Below are positions 1 through 8,475 of a DNA stretch of 64,000 nt, piece by piece (within the stretch, counting starts at the first letter, position 1; each line of letters opens with the position of its first letter). The notes under the pieces are model-generated. The model was given only the letters and a program-made list of their open reading frames with translations. It was not told where the DNA came from and did no database searches. The stretch spans positions 372,001-436,000 of the forward strand of contig NC_008269.1 in NCBI RefSeq assembly GCF_000014565.1. The letters are read 5' to 3'. A program made the position numbers and the translations under genes. This stretch comes from Rhodococcus jostii RHA1. Lineage in GTDB: Bacteria; Actinomycetota; Actinomycetes; Mycobacteriales; Mycobacteriaceae.

Positions 1-117
1 CATCAGCAGCACGGCGGAAGGTGTGGGAGTGGATCTGCACGCCATAGGCGTGGTCGGTTTCGATGTGGTGCTGATGGGGATTCGACTTCGCCACCGCATT
101 GGGAGAGTGTCGTCGCG

Positions 118-447
118 TCAGCTCGCGTGTGCGTGCGGGCGCGGGGGAAGCTGGGCGAGGAGCTGCTCCCATTCGTCGAACCGGACGGCGTCCGGTGCAC
201 ACCGAGAGGACGGGGATCCGGCAGCGAGGTCGACCAGGTTCCGGGCAGCACCGACCACGGTCAGGTGATGACGGCGGGACACGTCGAGAAGTTCGTCGAA
301 GGCCCGGGCGTCACTGCAGCGGCGGGCAGCGATCAGGATGCCCTTCGCGGTGGCGAGAAGTTCGCGACCATCAAGGCGCCGGCGGGGTGTCAGACGGGTC
401 GGGGCGGGAAGCGGGCTCAGTGGTGATTCTGCAGTGGCCTCGATCAT
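118..447 (-). CDS. ANTAR-like RNA-binding regulator, 109 aa
   Basis: Small protein whose residues about 27-75 (DGRELLATAKGILIAARR...AFDELLDVSRRHHLTVVGAA) resemble an ANTAR helical bundle, a domain that binds RNA hairpins in antitermination. No receiver or GAF domain is attached. The ATG at 447 is chosen over longer options because GAAGGA sits about 6 nt upstream and the conserved part begins soon after. A close paralogue lies at 29094-29408 on the other strand. A short hairpin is seen in the leader. The family assignment rests on sequence resemblance only. Confidence 0.72.
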   Translation of the reverse strand: MIEATAESPLSPLPAPTRLTPRRRLDGRELLATAKGILIAARRCSDARAFDELLDVSRRHHLTVVGAARNLVDLAAGSPSSRCAPDAVRFDEWEQLLAQLPPRPHAHAS

Positions 448-482
448 GCGTTGTCCTTCGCTCTCGTGCATCGGCCGGGACG

Positions 483-498
483 CGCCGGTGTACCGGCG
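483..498 (-). promoter_or_regulatory. 6-bp-stem hairpin in leader of the ANTAR-like gene
   Basis: CGCCGG and CCGGCG flank a TGTA loop about 36 nt upstream of the ATG at 447. It could act in RNA-level control, but the loop does not match the two-hexaloop ANTAR consensus, so the role is speculative. Confidence 0.25.
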
Positions 499-697
499 GA
501 TGATCCCGGAGCCGACGTGAATGTGAGTCACGTCACTGCCGAATGCCCGACCAGTTCTAGCACACGGCTGCCGCACCTGCCATCTACACAAACGTTCAGG
601 TACGGCGCGGCCGCTCGTCCCCGTCGGTCCTGCCGAACCCCGGCACCGGGGTCCACCATGGTGGCGGTGGGATCCCCCGCCGGATCTCGTCATTTGC

Positions 698-1330
698 TCA
701 GAAGTCTTCGTCGATGCACGCCAGACGGTCACCCGCCATCCCCGCCTGGCCGGGACCGGTCATCGTTCGTTGTGCGTGCAGCACCACGGATTTGGCCTCA
801 TCGGGACGGAATTCCCAGTCCACGGTCGTCGACGACTGAGCGCTACCGCTCTGGTCGGTGGTGACGTCGAGCCAGATCTCGTTCTGCGGGTTCGCGTAGG
901 CGGGATCCGACGACGGCTTGTCCGGGGTGGCCGCGGGGTCGACGTCGTTCTGGTAGTGCGGCCCCGAATCCGCCGGTTGCGGTCCGCACCGCCGGGTGTG
1001 CACGTGCACACCGAAGTCGCGGTTCGGTGCCAACCCGGTCGCGGAGAACGTGACCGTCGTGCGGCCGTCTCCCTTCTCGGCTTCGACGTCCACCGACGAG
1101 CCCACCGGAACGGCGACCTGATCGTAGGTGAACGCGTCGTCCTCGCCGACCTCACCAGGGAGCTGGAACGCCCCCTCCGCTCCGGGAACCACCACACCGG
1201 TCGTCGCCTCGGACGGTGACGGCGGGGTCTCGACGGTGGCCTGCTCATCCGTCGCGTCGCTACCGCATCCGGCGGCGACGAGAGCAACCACGAACATTCC
1301 TGACATCACGATCGCGCCTCGAGTATTCAT
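698..1330 (-). CDS. SodC-like (Cu/Zn superoxide dismutase family) lipoprotein, 210 aa
   Basis: A type II signal peptide with lipobox LVAAGC near residues 16-21 is followed by an acidic/Thr/Pro-rich linker and a domain with the Cu/Zn SOD hallmarks FGVHVH and a later GPHYQNDVDP-type segment. It would be membrane-anchored outside the cytoplasm and remove superoxide if all copper ligands are present. The first His motif and a second His cluster are visible; I could not confirm a full ligand set. The start at 1330 is the ATG that begins the signal peptide. GAAGGT lies very close to it, so a start a few codons away is possible. Confidence 0.72.
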   Translation of the reverse strand: MNTRGAIVMSGMFVVALVAAGCGSDATDEQATVETPPSPSEATTGVVVPGAEGAFQLPGEVGEDDAFTYDQVAVPVGSSVDVEAEKGDGRTTVTFSATGLAPNRDFGVHVHTRRCGPQPADSGPHYQNDVDPAATPDKPSSDPAYANPQNEIWLDVTTDQSGSAQSSTTVDWEFRPDEAKSVVLHAQRTMTGPGQAGMAGDRLACIDEDF

Positions 1331-1503
1331 ACCTTCGGCAATTACCCCGACCCGGCAACCCCAAATCAACGGGAATCAACGGGCGAGCGCATGAGCCGAC
1401 ACCGCAAAAGGATTCACGCCACCCCAGTCCGGCCGGATACCCGACATAAGTTCGAGAAGATTCTCGGGGCGCACCCATTCCAGGAGGTGCTGGCCAGTGC
1501 GTT

Positions 1504-1848
1504 CTAGGAGGTGGCCGCGCGGGCGGACACGCCGAGGTAGATCAACACCAACACCACCCACCCGGCGCCCCTGCCAGATTGGCCAGCTGCCACCCGCCGC
1601 CAGACCCGGTACGCGACCACGAACGCCCCGAGGCCGCCGAGCAGCAAGATTGCTGTCGCCACGAACGCCAGCACCATCCGGGCCGGGCCGGAACAGAGCA
1701 GGGTGTGTCCGTCGTCGGCACACTCGCGCCGACCGGTGGCCGCCCACCCCACGGTCAGCCCCATCGCCGCCAGCGCCACCGCGATCACCACACCTGCATA
1801 GATGGCGGCACTACGGAAAGCGGACCGGTCCGACCAGCGTTTCTCCAC
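1504..1848 (-). CDS. Small membrane protein with three predicted helices, 114 aa
   Basis: Hydrophobic segments lie near residues 13-36 (YAGVVIAVALAAMGLTVGWA), 58-84 and 93-109. Two Cys (RRECADDGHTLLCSG) sit between the first two helices and could form an extracytoplasmic disulfide. I do not recognise the family. It is transcribed in the same direction as the SodC-like gene, about 170 nt upstream of it. Nothing in the sequence gives a function. Confidence 0.6.
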   Translation of the reverse strand: MEKRWSDRSAFRSAAIYAGVVIAVALAAMGLTVGWAATGRRECADDGHTLLCSGPARMVLAFVATAILLLGGLGAFVVAYRVWRRVAAGQSGRGAGWVVLVLIYLGVSARAATS

Positions 1849-2138
1849 ATGCGCGTCACATCCGTCCGCCCCTTTCAGCTGTCGAGGGTCGCGGAGCGGT
1901 CACCACGCGTGACAGTGAACGCCAGGTCGCACTCATTTCCGCAGGTCTCACACCTGGTCATGGTCTCCCCCACCCCCTCCCTCACTCATGGCGCCGCCGA
2001 CCGCCCCGACCGCCGCCGACCGCGCCGAAGCCGTATCCCGCACCCTGTCAGCTAGCGCGCAGACTGACCCCGGTCGCGTTCCGCCACTTTCCAGTGGTCG
2101 GGTGCCCGCGGACGCGCGCCGGCACACGCGACTCCGGG

Positions 2139-2312
2139 TCAATCGGGTGCTTCGTCGCCGGCGTCGTCCGGGATGGTGTCCGTCCGCTCGGCGGCGGTGT
2201 CGGGCGCTGACTCAGGTCGGTGCTTTTCGGCGACTCGCTCCTCGATATCGTCGACCACCTCCGACAAATCCTTCCGGTATTCGGCCGCCTCGTCGTCCTC
2301 CGGTGTGCTCAT
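2139..2312 (-). CDS. Small acidic hypothetical protein, 57 aa
   Basis: The ATG at 2312 is preceded by a strong GGAGG site (GGAAGGAGGATACGAAC), which is the main support. The peptide is very acidic (many Asp and Glu) with a likely amphipathic helix around EYRKDLSEVVDDIEERVAEK. It has no signal peptide or membrane segment. The function is unknown. It faces another small acidic gene (2496-2648) across a divergent intergenic region. Confidence 0.6.
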   Translation of the reverse strand: MSTPEDDEAAEYRKDLSEVVDDIEERVAEKHRPESAPDTAAERTDTIPDDAGDEAPD

Positions 2313-2495
2313 GTTCGTATCCTCCTTCCGGTGGTGACCCGTGGCCGCGCAAATGGCGTGATTTCTCCGGCTCGGTGTGGACAATTGCACGCTGACACCG
2401 CATCTGCGCAAGATGTGCAGCGAACCGACCGGCTCGCGCACTGCGGATCCGGCGTAGTCCGGTTTCGACCACCGTTCCGGGGTTACCCGATCATC

Positions 2496-2648
2496 ATGAA
2501 CGACCGAAACACCGAGCCCAGCGAATCGGAGAAACCCTACGATCCGGCGACCGATCCCGACGCCGACCCGGAGAACCTCACCTCGACGACCCATCAGCCC
2601 AACCAGGCCGAAGGCGCCGACGAAGAAGAAGACCAGAACCAGCGATGA
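2496..2648 (+). CDS. Small acidic hypothetical protein, 50 aa
   Basis: A disordered-looking peptide rich in Asp, Glu, Asn and Gln. It starts at an ATG with only a weak ribosome site. It is divergent from the acidic peptide at 2139-2312 and resembles in composition the 73-aa peptide at 29477-29698, without clear homology. It may be real but the support is compositional only. Confidence 0.35.
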   Translation: MNDRNTEPSESEKPYDPATDPDADPENLTSTTHQPNQAEGADEEEDQNQR

Positions 2649-3441
2649 CATCCCGGGCGAACCCACCGGCAGCACTCCTCGCCCGGGGTGCGATCGCTGG
2701 TCACGCCCCGCACGGGAGGTGGGCGGTGACCGTCGACCGCCGGTGAACCCCGCCGAAAAGTGAAGCGTCTTCCTGCGGCACGGCAGCCCCCCGCGAGTAC
2801 CGTCGTGGCTGCCGCACACCGAGGCGCGGCACCGCCCGACGAAACCAGGATGTGCCTGGACCGACGGGTGTCGGTCCGTCGGCCGGCCACAACACATTTC
2901 GGGTGTGCGGCCGGCGGCGGACCCAGACGTTCGTCACCGTCTGCCACCGAACTGACCGCCGCCGCCCAGGTCGCCGACTCCCGACCGCCATCGGCGACCG
3001 AGGACATCGACATGGGTGGTGCGACCACGAAGTATGCCGGGCATCGAGACCGCACCTGCCGATGATCCCGGCCACGGTCCACGACCCACACCTTGGCGAC
3101 CGGGTATCACCAATGAGATCGGGCGCCGCCCCCGAGCACTACCCTCGGCGTCACCGAGCCCCGGTGATCAATCCGGCATTTCGTCGGCGCCGGGAATCGG
3201 CGCCGAGCGGGGATCGTCGCTGCTCGACGGCGCGTTCGTCGAGGTCGTCGAGCAGACCGGGTAGATCCGCACCCGGGCCGGTACGGCCCGGGCTCGGCGG
3301 ATTCGGCCATGACGGCCGCCGGTCGCGCCGCGATTAGGTCATCATGTGTTCCCTCGCGGGTCGATGCCGCGCACAGGTTCCGCCGCGTTGACCACGAACC
3401 CAGGCGCCGTCGGAACCCCAGAGGATCGTCCGCCCCCGCGG
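2649..3441. other. About 0.8 kb without a supported gene
   Basis: Open frames exist on both strands, but their translations are Arg/Pro/Gly-rich shadow-type sequence with no recognisable domain or good ribosome site. I see no RNA gene or repeat. Confidence 0.5.
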
Positions 3442-3603
3442 TCACCAGGGGCGGCGGACCGCCACGGTGAGTGCGGCCGGTTCGACGTCGGCGCTCCGGT
3501 CCCGGTCCCCCGGGGCCCGGTGGTCCATACGGTCGAGGTGCGATTTGATCCATTCGGTACTGGCCGGGGTGAACGCGGCCGGATCGGCGGAGGTGTCGGT
3601 CAT
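3442..3603 (-). CDS. Possible small protein, 53 aa
   Basis: The ATG at 3603 has AGGAAGGG about 11 nt upstream. The N-terminus contains PASTEWIKSHLDRM, faintly reminiscent of the start of deazaflavin-dependent nitroreductases. The rest does not align, so it may be a remnant or a chance frame. Confidence 0.3.
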   Translation of the reverse strand: MTDTSADPAAFTPASTEWIKSHLDRMDHRAPGDRDRSADVEPAALTVAVRRPW

Positions 3604-3978
3604 GAAAACCGGGCCCTTCCTGGTCGGGTCTCGTCGCCGGGTGCGGGCCCCGGTGACGCCGTCACCGACCACGGTACGGCCGTGGCCGCCGATTGCAAGA
3701 GCAGGCGGGGGACGACGAGACGGGCGATCCCGCCACACCCGCTCCCAGGGTGCAGAGTATGGCTCTGCCGTTCGGTAAGTGCTCCAACCATCGCGCTCAC
3801 CGTCCACTGCTCGACGCTGTGCGCGTGATTCGGTGCACCCACGGCCAGGGCCGGTCGGCTCTCATGCCGAGCAGTGGCCCGCAGGCCTTCACGGTAGAAT
3901 CCGAGCCGCCGCGTCGCCGGAACCGGGAACGCGCTCCCGGTGACACGGGATCGGAACGAGTGAGCCATCATCGGGGCC

Positions 3979-4350
3979 ATGCCAGCGCGCCTCGATCGCA
4001 TGATCTACGTCGATGACTCGGGTCATCCGCAATCCGGACTAGCGGTGTACGGATGGATCGAGTTCAGCCCGGACCGTTGGCGATCGGTTCTTCGTAACTG
4101 GTTGGACACCCGCAAGCTCCTCTGGCGCGAGTTCGGCATCCCGATCACCACCGAGCTGCACACCACCGATTACGCGAACGGGCGTGGCCGCATCTCCAAA
4201 CGGATCCCCGAGCGGCACATCCACGACGGCCGCGAATACTGGAAAGACTTCGGCCGCGAGGTCGCACACCAGTGCCTGGAGACCCTTCGGTGCACCGAAG
4301 GATTGACCCTCGGCGCGGTGTACCGATGGGGCAAATTGTCAGCAGGATGA
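3979..4350 (+). CDS. DUF3800 N-terminal fragment, 123 aa
   Basis: The N-terminus MIYVDDSGHPQSGLAVYGW and the later GIPITTELHTTDY match the start of DUF3800 proteins, a nuclease-like family frequent in phages and mobile elements; the Asp-Asp-Ser motif is intact. Family members are usually roughly twice this length, and here the frame stops shortly after GAVYRW, so the gene is C-terminally truncated. It ends 4 nt before the next gene, so it may still be co-transcribed with that pair. No clear Shine-Dalgarno precedes the ATG. Confidence 0.6.
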   Translation: MPARLDRMIYVDDSGHPQSGLAVYGWIEFSPDRWRSVLRNWLDTRKLLWREFGIPITTELHTTDYANGRGRISKRIPERHIHDGREYWKDFGREVAHQCLETLRCTEGLTLGAVYRWGKLSAG

Positions 4351-4354
4351 GGAC

Positions 4355-4729
4355 GTGGCTGAGTCGAAGAAGTTCGTGGGAACCGTGACGAACGAGCAGG
4401 TCGTCGACGCGATCCAGGCGCAACACGAGGCGACGGTCCGCGCCAAGTCGACACTGGCGCAGATGGTGTCCGTCGCCCGGAACCGGGGGATCAGCTGGAC
4501 CGTCATCGGCGAAGCCCTGGGCGGGATCACGAAGCAATCGGCGCAGCGAAAGTATGCGCCCTCGATCAAGGCGGACCGAGAAGCCGAAGAGCGCAAGGTC
4601 GCGGAGCTGCTCGGACTGACGGACGACGAGGCCGACACCCCGCCGGGCCGGGAAGAAAACAGCGGGCAGAGCAGCTCACCGCACAATGAGGACGTCGAAA
4701 CGAGTGGCAAGGAAGAAGGGACCCTGTGA
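4355..4729 (+). CDS. HTH-containing hypothetical protein, 124 aa
   Basis: Starts at GTG with GAGGA just upstream. Residues about 38-66 (VSVARNRGISWTVIGEALGG then ITKQSAQRKY) look like a helix-turn-helix of the kind that recurs in small actinobacterial plasmid proteins. The C-terminal 35 residues are acidic and disordered. It overlaps the next gene by 4 nt (GTGA), so the two are translationally coupled. DNA binding is inferred; no target is visible. Confidence 0.65.
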   Translation: MAESKKFVGTVTNEQVVDAIQAQHEATVRAKSTLAQMVSVARNRGISWTVIGEALGGITKQSAQRKYAPSIKADREAEERKVAELLGLTDDEADTPPGREENSGQSSSPHNEDVETSGKEEGTL

Positions 4730-5037
4730 CCTCGGTACACGAGTTCTACACCGCGGCCGAGCTCGAACAGCTCGGCTACGTTCGGGACCGGCTGGTGGAA
4801 CTGTTCGGTGATCCCGACCCGACCGACAGCGAGGACCGTTGGTCGCGCGATACCGTCTTCGCGGTCGAACGCAATGTCCTCGCGCCCGCCGCTCAGCAGA
4901 TCTTCACCGCGTTCGAACCGGACTTCGACACTCGAGCCGGGATGATCGCAGCCGGTCAGCGGCTCGGGTGGCCGCAGATGGAGCAGATGCTCGCGCGGGT
5001 CACCATGCGGGAGCAGGCCAGCGCGGACCGCGGCTAG
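4726..5037 (+). CDS. Hypothetical protein coupled to the HTH gene, 103 aa
   Basis: Starts at the GTG overlapping the preceding stop by 4 nt. It is an acidic, mostly helical protein (HEFYTAAELEQLGYVRDRLV at the N-terminus) without membrane segment or recognised domain. The coupling to the HTH protein suggests a partner or co-regulated product, but no function can be assigned. Confidence 0.6.
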   Translation: MTSVHEFYTAAELEQLGYVRDRLVELFGDPDPTDSEDRWSRDTVFAVERNVLAPAAQQIFTAFEPDFDTRAGMIAAGQRLGWPQMEQMLARVTMREQASADRG

Positions 5038-5153
5038 CAGCGAGGGCGTCGCCCGGGGCGGGCGCACGGCGAAGTAAGTCCGTACCGAGGAGAACGGCCC
5101 ACGGGAACGGGGCTCGGTATTCCTGTCCGGCACGGCGAGTCGCCGACCGGAGA

Positions 5154-5906
5154 TCAGGCGGTCGTGGCGATCCGGATCTCGGGACCGTCGTCGTCGGAGT
5201 GCAGTCGGTAGTGCGGGCACGCGACCATCTGCCGGGGCGCGCGGATCGCCCGTCTGGCGGGGTCGAGGTAGAGCCGATAGGCGAGCTGCCCGTCCCGGTG
5301 CTCGCCGGTGTCCGGGTCGACCGCGCCGAGAAAGTACCCCTGCCGTGCGTCGATGGCGGAGAAGATCGCCGGCGCCCACTCGTGCGGCTCAGCGATCGGG
5401 AGATACCGCGGTCGACCGGTCGCGGTGTCGACGAAGTACACGACAACCGTGACCGCGAACCCCGATACGGCCGGCGCCCACGGCCCGGCCACGACGTCGA
5501 ACGCGGTGAGACGGGTGTGGATGCGCAGCTCGATATCCGTGCCGGTCCGCGTGGTGTGATCGGTGTTCAGGTACTGGTCGCGGCGGAGTTCGATCATCAC
5601 CGCGCTGACCCGGGCGTCGGTGCGGTACCGGCTCAGGGGCACATAGCAGCCGGCATACGGAGCGTTGACCGCGCTCTCGTGGAGTCCGGCGAACGCGGCT
5701 AGTGCCTGTGCGGTCAGCCATTCGGGGGTGTGAAAGTCGTCGGTCCCGATGCAGAGCGGAGGTCTGGGCCGGGTGGGGTCTTCGAATGCGGAGGGGTACC
5801 GGGGATAGGAGTACATGTCGATGATCACCGCTGCACCGGTGGCGGCGAGCCGGTCCTCGACCAGCTCCGACATGGTGGCGGCGTAGGGATGGAAGTAGGC
5901 GTCCAT
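5154..5906 (-). CDS. N-formylglutamate deformylase-like protein, N-terminally truncated, with C-terminal extension, 250 aa
   Basis: Residues 1-115 match the middle and end of the N-formylglutamate amidohydrolase family (HPYAATMSELVEDR, CIGTDDFHTPEW, NAPYAGCYVPLSRY, VSAVMIELRRDQY), metal enzymes that release formate from N-formylglutamate. The frame is open upstream of the ATG as TGTLLRPEPAP..., which fits the family, but all earlier sequence belongs to an IS701 remnant, so the N-terminal catalytic part is missing. The usual DxHS metal motif reads DMYSYP, so a His is lost. Residues about 120-250 form an extra domain that recurs, frameshifted, at 60638-61136. The product is probably inactive as a deformylase; the downstream domain may still function. 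Confidence 0.65.
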   Translation of the reverse strand: MDAYFHPYAATMSELVEDRLAATGAAVIIDMYSYPRYPSAFEDPTRPRPPLCIGTDDFHTPEWLTAQALAAFAGLHESAVNAPYAGCYVPLSRYRTDARVSAVMIELRRDQYLNTDHTTRTGTDIELRIHTRLTAFDVVAGPWAPAVSGFAVTVVVYFVDTATGRPRYLPIAEPHEWAPAIFSAIDARQGYFLGAVDPDTGEHRDGQLAYRLYLDPARRAIRAPRQMVACPHYRLHSDDDGPEIRIATTA

Positions 5907-5959
5907 CAGGTGCTGGCTGTCGGGTGCGGGTTCGGGTCGCAGCAGAGTGCCGGTGCAGG

Positions 5960-6264
5960 ACCGGCGGGATCCGGCCCCACTCGATCAGCTCTATCGCCAT
6001 TTCGCACCTGGGGGCGGTGATGCACGGCGAAAAGGGGATCGCCGACGCGCCGGCGGACGGTAATCGCCGCGATAGCGTAGGGGTCGGTGGTCGATTGATC
6101 GTCCCAGCTCTCGGGTAGAAACAGCTGCCAGTCCAGTGGGGCGGCCGCCTCGTCGGGCGCGGCGTGCACGCTGATCGCGATCTGGCAGTTGCCGAGGGTG
6201 CCCGAGTACTGCCGTGCCACGCCCGGCGAGGCGGGTCGGTCCTTGATGACCTTTTCTAACCCTA
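5960..6264 (-). pseudogene. IS701-family transposase remnant
   Basis: Translation gives GVARQYSGTLGNCQIAISVH, then PLDWQLFLPESWDD, and after a frameshift MAIELIEWGRIPPV. This order and spacing match the central DDE region of IS701-family transposases (VARQYSGTLG...NCQIAVSVHA...W.LFLP..W). Both ends of the gene are missing. At about 5960 it runs directly into the truncated deformylase frame, which marks a deletion junction. No inverted repeats were found. Confidence 0.75.
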
Positions 6265-6479
6265 ATGATCCGTGACATCGGCGGTCCCGCGGGAGAACAA
6301 TTTAAACAGACCGGTCTTTACGTAGGAGGCCGAAGCGGTGCCGGAGGTGCAGCGATGCGGGCGGCGGACCTTCACCAAGGCACGGGATTGCGATTTCACG
6401 GGCGCGTCGGTGCCCAGTTGACGATGGTTGCTGCGAGCGGCGGCTGATACGCCGGACCGAGTGCCACGGGAGCACAGTG
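6265..6479. other. Upstream region of the lysin block
   Basis: This 215-nt gap separates the minus-strand IS701 remnant from the plus-strand lysin. It is locally AT-richer near 6296-6320, which could hold the promoter, but no convincing -10/-35 pair was identified. Confidence 0.3.
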
Positions 6480-8279
6480 ATGGACCTGCAGACACTTTCC
6501 ACCGCCATGGGCAACCTGTCGACGGCTGACTACGAAAGATTTGTATCTCCGTTCAACGAGGCACTGTTCGCAGCCGAATGCACAACCGTCAACCGGGTGG
6601 CGATGTGGTGCGCTCAGGTCGGTCACGAGTCCGGCGGGCTGCGATACATGGAGGAGATCGCCGACGGCAGCGCCTACGAGGGACGGCTGGATCTCGGGAA
6701 CACCCAACCCGGCGACGGACGCCGGTTCAAGGGCCGTGGACCCATCCAGCTCACCGGCAGGGAAAACTACCGGCGGTTCAGCGTGTGGGCGCACAGCAAG
6801 GGCCTCGTCCCGACCGAGGATCACTTCCTGACCGCACCCACACTCGTCTCCGACCCGAAGTGGGGATTCCTGGCGGCCTCCTACTACTGGACGGTGGCCC
6901 GACCCAAGCTCAACGAGCTCTCCGACGCCAGCGACATCGAGGGCGCCACCAAGGCGGTCAACGGCGGCCTCAACGGCCTGCCCGACCGCACCAACCGCTG
7001 GAATCGTTGCCGCGCCCTCGGGGCGGCCCTGCTGCCCACCACCATCGAGAGGAAACCGGCCGTGGAGAAAGTTCTCGACTATCCGCGCATCCACATCAAG
7101 CAGGACACCTTCTTCAACTGCGGTCCCGCGTCCACCCAGACGGTGATCATCGCCCGCACCGGGGGCTTGATTCTGGAGAGCGATCTGGGACATCAGATGG
7201 GCACCGACCAGGGCGGAACGGACCATATCGGCCTGATCGCGCCGGTTCTCAACAAGTACGTATCCGGGGCGGACTACCGGGTGGTACAGATGCCGAACGA
7301 CCCGCCGACGAAAAAGCAAGCCCAGAAACTGTGGGACGACGTCGTGCGCAGCATCGACAACGGCTACGGCGTGGTGGCCAACATCGTCGCCCCACCCAGC
7401 AACTACCCCCGCGGTGTTCGCGGATCCGTGAGCCCCCAGTATGCCGGCGGGACCGTCTTCCACTACATCGCGATCATGGGATACGCCGACGACAACGGTG
7501 CCCGCGCGTTCTGGGTCGCCGACTCGGGATTCGTACCGTACGGCTATTGGTGCTCGTTCGAGCAGATGGCCAGTTTGATTCCGCCGAAAGGCTACACGAC
7601 CGCAACTGGGGGGCACCTGATCGTGCGGGTCGGTGAGATCTGGGCGCAGTTGGTCGGCATCAACGGCAAAGGCTGGCCACAACTGGGCGGACGCACCCTC
7701 GTCGACGCCGTCGCCACCCTAGGCCAGGACATGGGCATCGCCGGGTTCGGGCCACCCGCCGGACATACCGATATCCCACAACGCGCCACCGTCGACGACT
7801 GCGTCCTCGACATCTGGACCCAACTGATCGGCATCAACGGCAAAGGCTGGCCACAACTGGCAGGACGCACCCTCGTCGACGCCGTCGCCACCCTAGGCCA
7901 GGCGATGGGCATCGCCGCGTTCGTACCACCCGCGGAGCACACCGGGGTCCCCGAAACGAGTACCACAGCGAATCGTGTCCTCGACATCTGGATTCAGTTG
8001 TTGGGCATCAACGGCAAGGGCTGGCCGCAACTGGGCGGGCGCACCCTCGTCGACGCCGTCGCCACCCTCGGCCAGGAGATGGGTCTCGTCGCGTTCGTGC
8101 CACCCGCCGGACATACGAATGTGCCGCAACCGAGTACCACCGACAGCCGTGTCCTCGACATCTGGATTCAGTTGCTGGGCTTCGACGGAAAAGGGTGGCC
8201 ACAACTGAATCGGCGCACACCTGTCGACGGGATCGCCACCATCGGCCAGGCCCGGGGTATCCCCGGTTTCACCTCGTAG
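6480..8279 (+). CDS. Multi-domain peptidoglycan hydrolase: GH19 + C39-like peptidase + four C-terminal repeats, 599 aa
   Basis: Residues about 1-185 are a GH19 (chitinase/muramidase) domain with GHESGG (likely acid Glu50), NTQPGDG and FKGRGPIQLTGR. Residues 195-380 are a papain-like C39 domain with candidate catalytic Cys214 (FFNCGPAS), His328 (FHYIAIMGY) and Asp348. From residue 387 come four copies of a 58-residue unit (GINGKGWPQLGGRTLVDAVA). Similar single units end mycobacteriophage LysA proteins. The enzyme would cut both glycan and peptide bonds of peptidoglycan. It has no signal peptide, so it needs a holin, lysis or another export route. The ATG at 6480 is chosen because GGGAG lies 7 nt upstream; a GTG one codon earlier is possible. 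Confidence 0.88.
   Translation: MDLQTLSTAMGNLSTADYERFVSPFNEALFAAECTTVNRVAMWCAQVGHESGGLRYMEEIADGSAYEGRLDLGNTQPGDGRRFKGRGPIQLTGRENYRRFSVWAHSKGLVPTEDHFLTAPTLVSDPKWGFLAASYYWTVARPKLNELSDASDIEGATKAVNGGLNGLPDRTNRWNRCRALGAALLPTTIERKPAVEKVLDYPRIHIKQDTFFNCGPASTQTVIIARTGGLILESDLGHQMGTDQGGTDHIGLIAPVLNKYVSGADYRVVQMPNDPPTKKQAQKLWDDVVRSIDNGYGVVANIVAPPSNYPRGVRGSVSPQYAGGTVFHYIAIMGYADDNGARAFWVADSGFVPYGYWCSFEQMASLIPPKGYTTATGGHLIVRVGEIWAQLVGINGKGWPQLGGRTLVDAVATLGQDMGIAGFGPPAGHTDIPQRATVDDCVLDIWTQLIGINGKGWPQLAGRTLVDAVATLGQAMGIAAFVPPAEHTGVPETSTTANRVLDIWIQLLGINGKGWPQLGGRTLVDAVATLGQEMGLVAFVPPAGHTNVPQPSTTDSRVLDIWIQLLGFDGKGWPQLNRRTPVDGIATIGQARGIPGFTS
7638..8276 (+). repeat. Four tandem 174-bp units encoding lysin C-terminal repeats
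   Basis: Units begin at 7638, 7812, 7986 and 8160; the last is shorter. Each encodes IW.QL.GINGKGWPQL then RTLVDAVATLGQ. Units 1-3 are nearly identical in their first half at the DNA level, while unit 4 has diverged (GFDGKGWPQLNRRT). This pattern suggests recent in-gene duplication or homogenisation. Confidence 0.9.
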
Positions 8280-8475
8280 GAAAGGGGGTTTCGGGCCGTA
8301 CCGAGACCATTCGGCCCCGAACATCTGACCATCTGTGCCGCTCGCCCTGCTGCGACATCTGAAGTCGGTGGCGGAGCAGGTTGTGCGTGCCGTTGAGACG
8401 CGCGACACCCGTGCAGCACACCGGGCGGCGGGTCTCGGGATGGCTGAAATGAGCGCGCCGAGGGCAGGAGGCGGA

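Noticed and set aside
2139..2897. 252-codon minus-strand gene
   Set aside because: Only the last 57 codons have a strong ribosome site and protein-like composition; the upstream part is shadow-like.
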